NCBI GenBank assembly: GCA_949296425.1
Contig: CASFPN010000031.1
Location: 1 to 64,000, forward strand
DNA from: an uncultured bacterium
GTDB taxonomy: Bacteria; Cyanobacteriota; Vampirovibrionia; Gastranaerophilales; Gastranaerophilaceae
Reading direction: 5' to 3'
Length of the DNA: 64,000 nt
Shown: positions 61,903 through 64,000 of the stretch, one piece after another
How the letters are laid out: each line of letters begins with the position of its first letter
Numbering within the stretch: the stretch's first letter is position 1
Translations under genes and position numbers: made by a program
Notes under the pieces: model-generated
Told to the model about the DNA's origin: nothing
Seen by the model: only the letters and a program-made list of their open reading frames with translations
Databases searched by the model: none

Positions 61903-61930
61903 TTGCAATTTTTCCTTTATGTATTATCAT
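61903..61930 (+). promoter_or_regulatory. Promoter of rpsO
   Basis: TTGCAA (61903-61908), a 16-bp spacer and TATCAT (61925-61930). The leader of about 48 bp before the ATG could hold the S15 autoregulatory structure, which I cannot prove. Confidence 0.65.
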
Positions 61931-61985
61931 GCAGCTTGTAGAGTGCTTACGCCAATAATCACTCAACAAGTAAAGGAAAGTTAAT

Positions 61986-62249
61986 ATGAACTTAAAAAAC
62001 AAACAGGAAATAGTCAAAAAATACGGTAAAAATGAAAAAGACACAGGTTCAACAGCCGTTCAGGTTGCTATGATGAGCCAAAAAATTACTGAACTTACCG
62101 AACACCTCAAATCAAATCAGAAAGATTTCGCTACAAAAAGAGGTCTTTTGATGATGGTAGGTAAAAGAAAAAGACTGCTTTCTTATTTGAAATCTCAAAA
62201 TCTTGATGAATACAGAGAATTAATCAAGAAATTGGGTATCAGAGGCTAG
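61986..62249 (+). CDS. rpsO: 30S ribosomal protein S15
   Basis: An 87-residue primary 16S-binding protein of the small-subunit platform. Conserved segments are [34 protein letters not shown] and the C-terminal [14 protein letters not shown]. Its length matches the family. AAAGGAAAGTTAAT precedes the ATG, and a promoter and a terminator frame it, so it is monocistronic. Confidence 0.97.
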   Translation: MNLKNKQEIVKKYGKNEKDTGSTAVQVAMMSQKITELTEHLKSNQKDFATKRGLLMMVGKRKRLLSYLKSQNLDEYRELIKKLGIRG

Positions 62250-62271
62250 TTTAAAGCTTGTGAAAAATTTT

Positions 62272-62299
62272 AAAAGGCTGTCAAATGACGGCCTTTTTT
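62272..62299 (+). terminator. Rho-independent terminator of rpsO
   Basis: Stem AAAAGGCTGTC/GACGGCCTTTT with a four-base loop and T tail. Confidence 0.9.
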
Positions 62300-62370
62300 A
62301 ATATTTTATATAAACTTTTTCTTTCCTTGAAAAGGGATTGGTACCGCGTAAGCAGCGGAGGAATTTTATC

Positions 62371-63543
62371 ATGAAAACTTTAAAATCAATGCGGTTGCAA
62401 ATAGGTGTTTTCGGCAGAACAAATGTCGGAAAATCTTCTTTTTTAAACAGAATAACAAACCAGGAAATTTCAATAGTTTCTGATATTGCCGGAACGACTA
62501 CAGATGTAGTTGAAAAATCAATGGAGCTTTTGCCTGTCGGCCCTGTAACTTTTCTGGATACTGCGGGGCTTGATGACAGTACAGAACTCGGCGAAAAACG
62601 CATTGAAAAAACAATGAAAATAGTCAACCGTATTGATGTTGCCGTAGTTGTATGTGATTTTAGCGGTATTGATGATTATGAAAAAGAACTCATAAAAAAG
62701 TTTGAAGCATTAAAAATCCCGTACTTAATCATTGAAAATAAATGTGATATTAAAAAAGTTGATATCTCAGGTTATGATAATGTTTTGTATACATCTGTGA
62801 AAGATGATGAAAATCTTGTATTTAATTTTAAGGAAGCACTTGTTAAATTACTGCCTGACGATTTTGTAAATTCTCCAAAAATTGTCGGAGATCTTGTGCC
62901 TGAAAAAAGTACTGTGATTCTTGTTGTTCCGATTGACAAAGAAGCCCCGAAAGGCCGGCTAATCTTACCTCAGGTTCAAACAATAAGAGATTTACTGGAC
63001 AGTAATTGTATGCCTTATGTTGTGAAAGAAACCGAATTAAGGCAGGCACTTGATAATTTAAAGACACCACCTGCTCTTGTTATAACTGATTCTCAGGCAT
63101 TTAAAAAAGTAAGTGAACTTGTACCTGAAAATATTTTGCTTACATCATTTTCAATTCTTTTTGCGCGATTGAAAGGTGATTTGGATGAATTTGTAAAAGG
63201 TGCCAGGGCAATTGAAAATCTAAAAGACGGTGATTGCGTTTTAATTCTTGAAAGCTGTACTCATCATGCAATAGAAGACGACATCGGACGGGTAAAAATT
63301 CCGGCTCTTTTGCGTAAAAAAACAGGTAAAAATCTTATAATTCATAATTATGCCGGGCATGATTTTCCGGATATAAGTGATTACAAATTGATAATTCATT
63401 GCGGAGCCTGTATGACAAACAGGCGCGAAGTTTTGTCGCGTATATTAATTGCAAACCAAAAGGGTGTTCCTATAACAAATTACGGTATTGTAATTTCTTA
63501 TTGTCTGGGTATTTTGCCAAGAGCTGTTAAGATTTTTTCGTAA
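62371..63543 (+). CDS. hydF: [FeFe] hydrogenase maturation GTPase HydF
   Basis: A 390-residue protein. The N-terminal GTPase has GVFGRTNVGKSSFLN (P-loop), a switch with AGTTTD, the DTAG motif and NKCD. A dimerisation domain follows, and the C-terminal Fe-S domain carries CTHHAIEDD, then IHCGACMTNRREV, the HydF cluster ligands (Cys, then Cys-x2-Cys type). HydF is the scaffold that delivers the diiron subcluster to HydA; HydE and HydG are not in the window. The ATG at 62371 is chosen because GGAGGAATTTTATC precedes it. It fits the hydrogenases at 53515 and 57954. Confidence 0.95.
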   Translation: MKTLKSMRLQIGVFGRTNVGKSSFLNRITNQEISIVSDIAGTTTDVVEKSMELLPVGPVTFLDTAGLDDSTELGEKRIEKTMKIVNRIDVAVVVCDFSGIDDYEKELIKKFEALKIPYLIIENKCDIKKVDISGYDNVLYTSVKDDENLVFNFKEALVKLLPDDFVNSPKIVGDLVPEKSTVILVVPIDKEAPKGRLILPQVQTIRDLLDSNCMPYVVKETELRQALDNLKTPPALVITDSQAFKKVSELVPENILLTSFSILFARLKGDLDEFVKGARAIENLKDGDCVLILESCTHHAIEDDIGRVKIPALLRKKTGKNLIIHNYAGHDFPDISDYKLIIHCGACMTNRREVLSRILIANQKGVPITNYGIVISYCLGILPRAVKIFS

Positions 63544-63970
63544 TTTTATTTTTTAAATTTTCAAATGCTTCAAAAAGCCATTTAGCTAGATTTTGAGGAG
63601 ATTCGTTTGTATTAAGATAAAATCCTGCCGTATTTTTATTATCGTCACCGATTTGAAGGCTCAGGTTTTCTCTTGAGAATACAGGATGGTATTCAACACG
63701 GTAATTTTTTTGGTCTGTATATACTTTTGTTTTGTAAGTCCCTGTCCTTATGTAATTTGCTCTGATTGGCGGCATAACATCTAGAACATATTTGCCGTCC
63801 TCGGTTTTTTGTGCAAGTTTGGATTCCAGAAGAGTAAATGTGTCTTGAAAAATTTTTCTTTGTTCAGGGTACATTGACTTCATTTTTTTGACCAGTTCGG
63901 GTGTTTTTTCGAGATGAACAGCCTGAAAAGTAACAGAATTGTTTTTGTAAAGATTGAGGTTAGTTTTCAT
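63527..63970 (-). CDS. Hypothetical protein with N-terminal aromatic tag
   Basis: A 147-residue protein, not recognised. It begins MKTNLNLYKNNSVTFQAVHLEK, with an aromatic/F-Q-A tag resembling those at 1485 and 25227. The rest is mixed alpha/beta, with an amphipathic C-terminal helix (NLAKWLFEAFENLKNK). There is no signal peptide. AAGGAGTTTAAATT precedes the ATG. Its stop overlaps hydF by 17 bp in the opposite direction. No function can be assigned. Confidence 0.65.
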   Translation of the reverse strand: MKTNLNLYKNNSVTFQAVHLEKTPELVKKMKSMYPEQRKIFQDTFTLLESKLAQKTEDGKYVLDVMPPIRANYIRTGTYKTKVYTDQKNYRVEYHPVFSRENLSLQIGDDNKNTAGFYLNTNESPQNLAKWLFEAFENLKNKITKKS

Positions 63971-64000
63971 AATTTAAACTCCTTAGATAATACTTTTTAA

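Overview
The window is an AT-rich bacterial chromosome segment with about 64 protein genes on both strands and no rRNA or tRNA gene that I can see. A lipid A pathway (lpxD, lpxC, fabZ, lpxA) and a heptose-phosphate adenylyltransferase indicate an outer membrane. Two kinds of [FeFe] hydrogenase, the maturase HydF, a pyrophosphate-dependent phosphofructokinase and a rubrerythrin indicate a fermentative anaerobe. Together with phycobilisome-lyase-type HEAT repeats, a cyanobacterial-type glutamate-cysteine ligase, several pseudopilins and families of lineage-specific hypothetical proteins, this suggests a gut member of Vampirovibrionia/Melainabacteria (Gastranaerophilales). That placement is my inference from gene content, not a measured phylogeny.

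Layout. 1-11 kb: a 64-bp tandem array, rimI-bioY-amidohydrolase, holA-holB, the divergent glucokinase/PPi-phosphofructokinase pair, a histidine kinase, a HEAT-repeat protein and a glycosyltransferase. 11-19.5 kb: hibernation factor, a small Cys-rich protein, a manganese-exporter-like protein, a DUF4127 protein, ubiE, a D-2-hydroxyacid dehydrogenase, an unidentified structured RNA, gshA, ksgA-ispE. 19.5-30.5 kb: hypothetical proteins, an orphan oligopeptide ABC ATPase, an M29 aminopeptidase and the lipid A operon, which is split by a foreign-looking gene and a second 63-bp array. 30.5-45 kb: asd, pilin, dapB, a PC4-like protein, priA with an internal element, miaB, acyl-CoA ligase, an AbrB-like divergent pair, rubrerythrin, dnaK. 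45-53.5 kb: an XRE regulator, a repeat protein, rmlA, glyA, wecA, dxr, a pilin. 53.5-64 kb: hydrogen metabolism (catalytic-type and sensory hydrogenases, a PP2C phosphatase, two thioredoxin-like [2Fe-2S] proteins, hydF), purB and rpsO.

Three observations stand out. (1) Two paralogous prepilin genes each carry a ten-cytosine run between a well-placed Shine-Dalgarno/ATG and the prepilin core. In both, the frame is off by the same one base, so both look like phase-variable pilins caught OFF. (2) priA contains an in-frame element of exactly 438 bp, bounded by 36-bp imperfect inverted repeats and encoding a DUF559 (Vsr/PD-(D/E)XK-like) nuclease domain, inserted just before the helicase Walker A motif. 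(3) A second palindromic repeat family is scattered between genes and has one in-frame copy inside dxr. Other observations include a 290-nt RNA ending in a strong terminator, related 63/64-bp tandem arrays at two sites, several genes whose promoter spacing predicts leaderless mRNAs, and a pentanucleotide repeat at a predicted transcription start.
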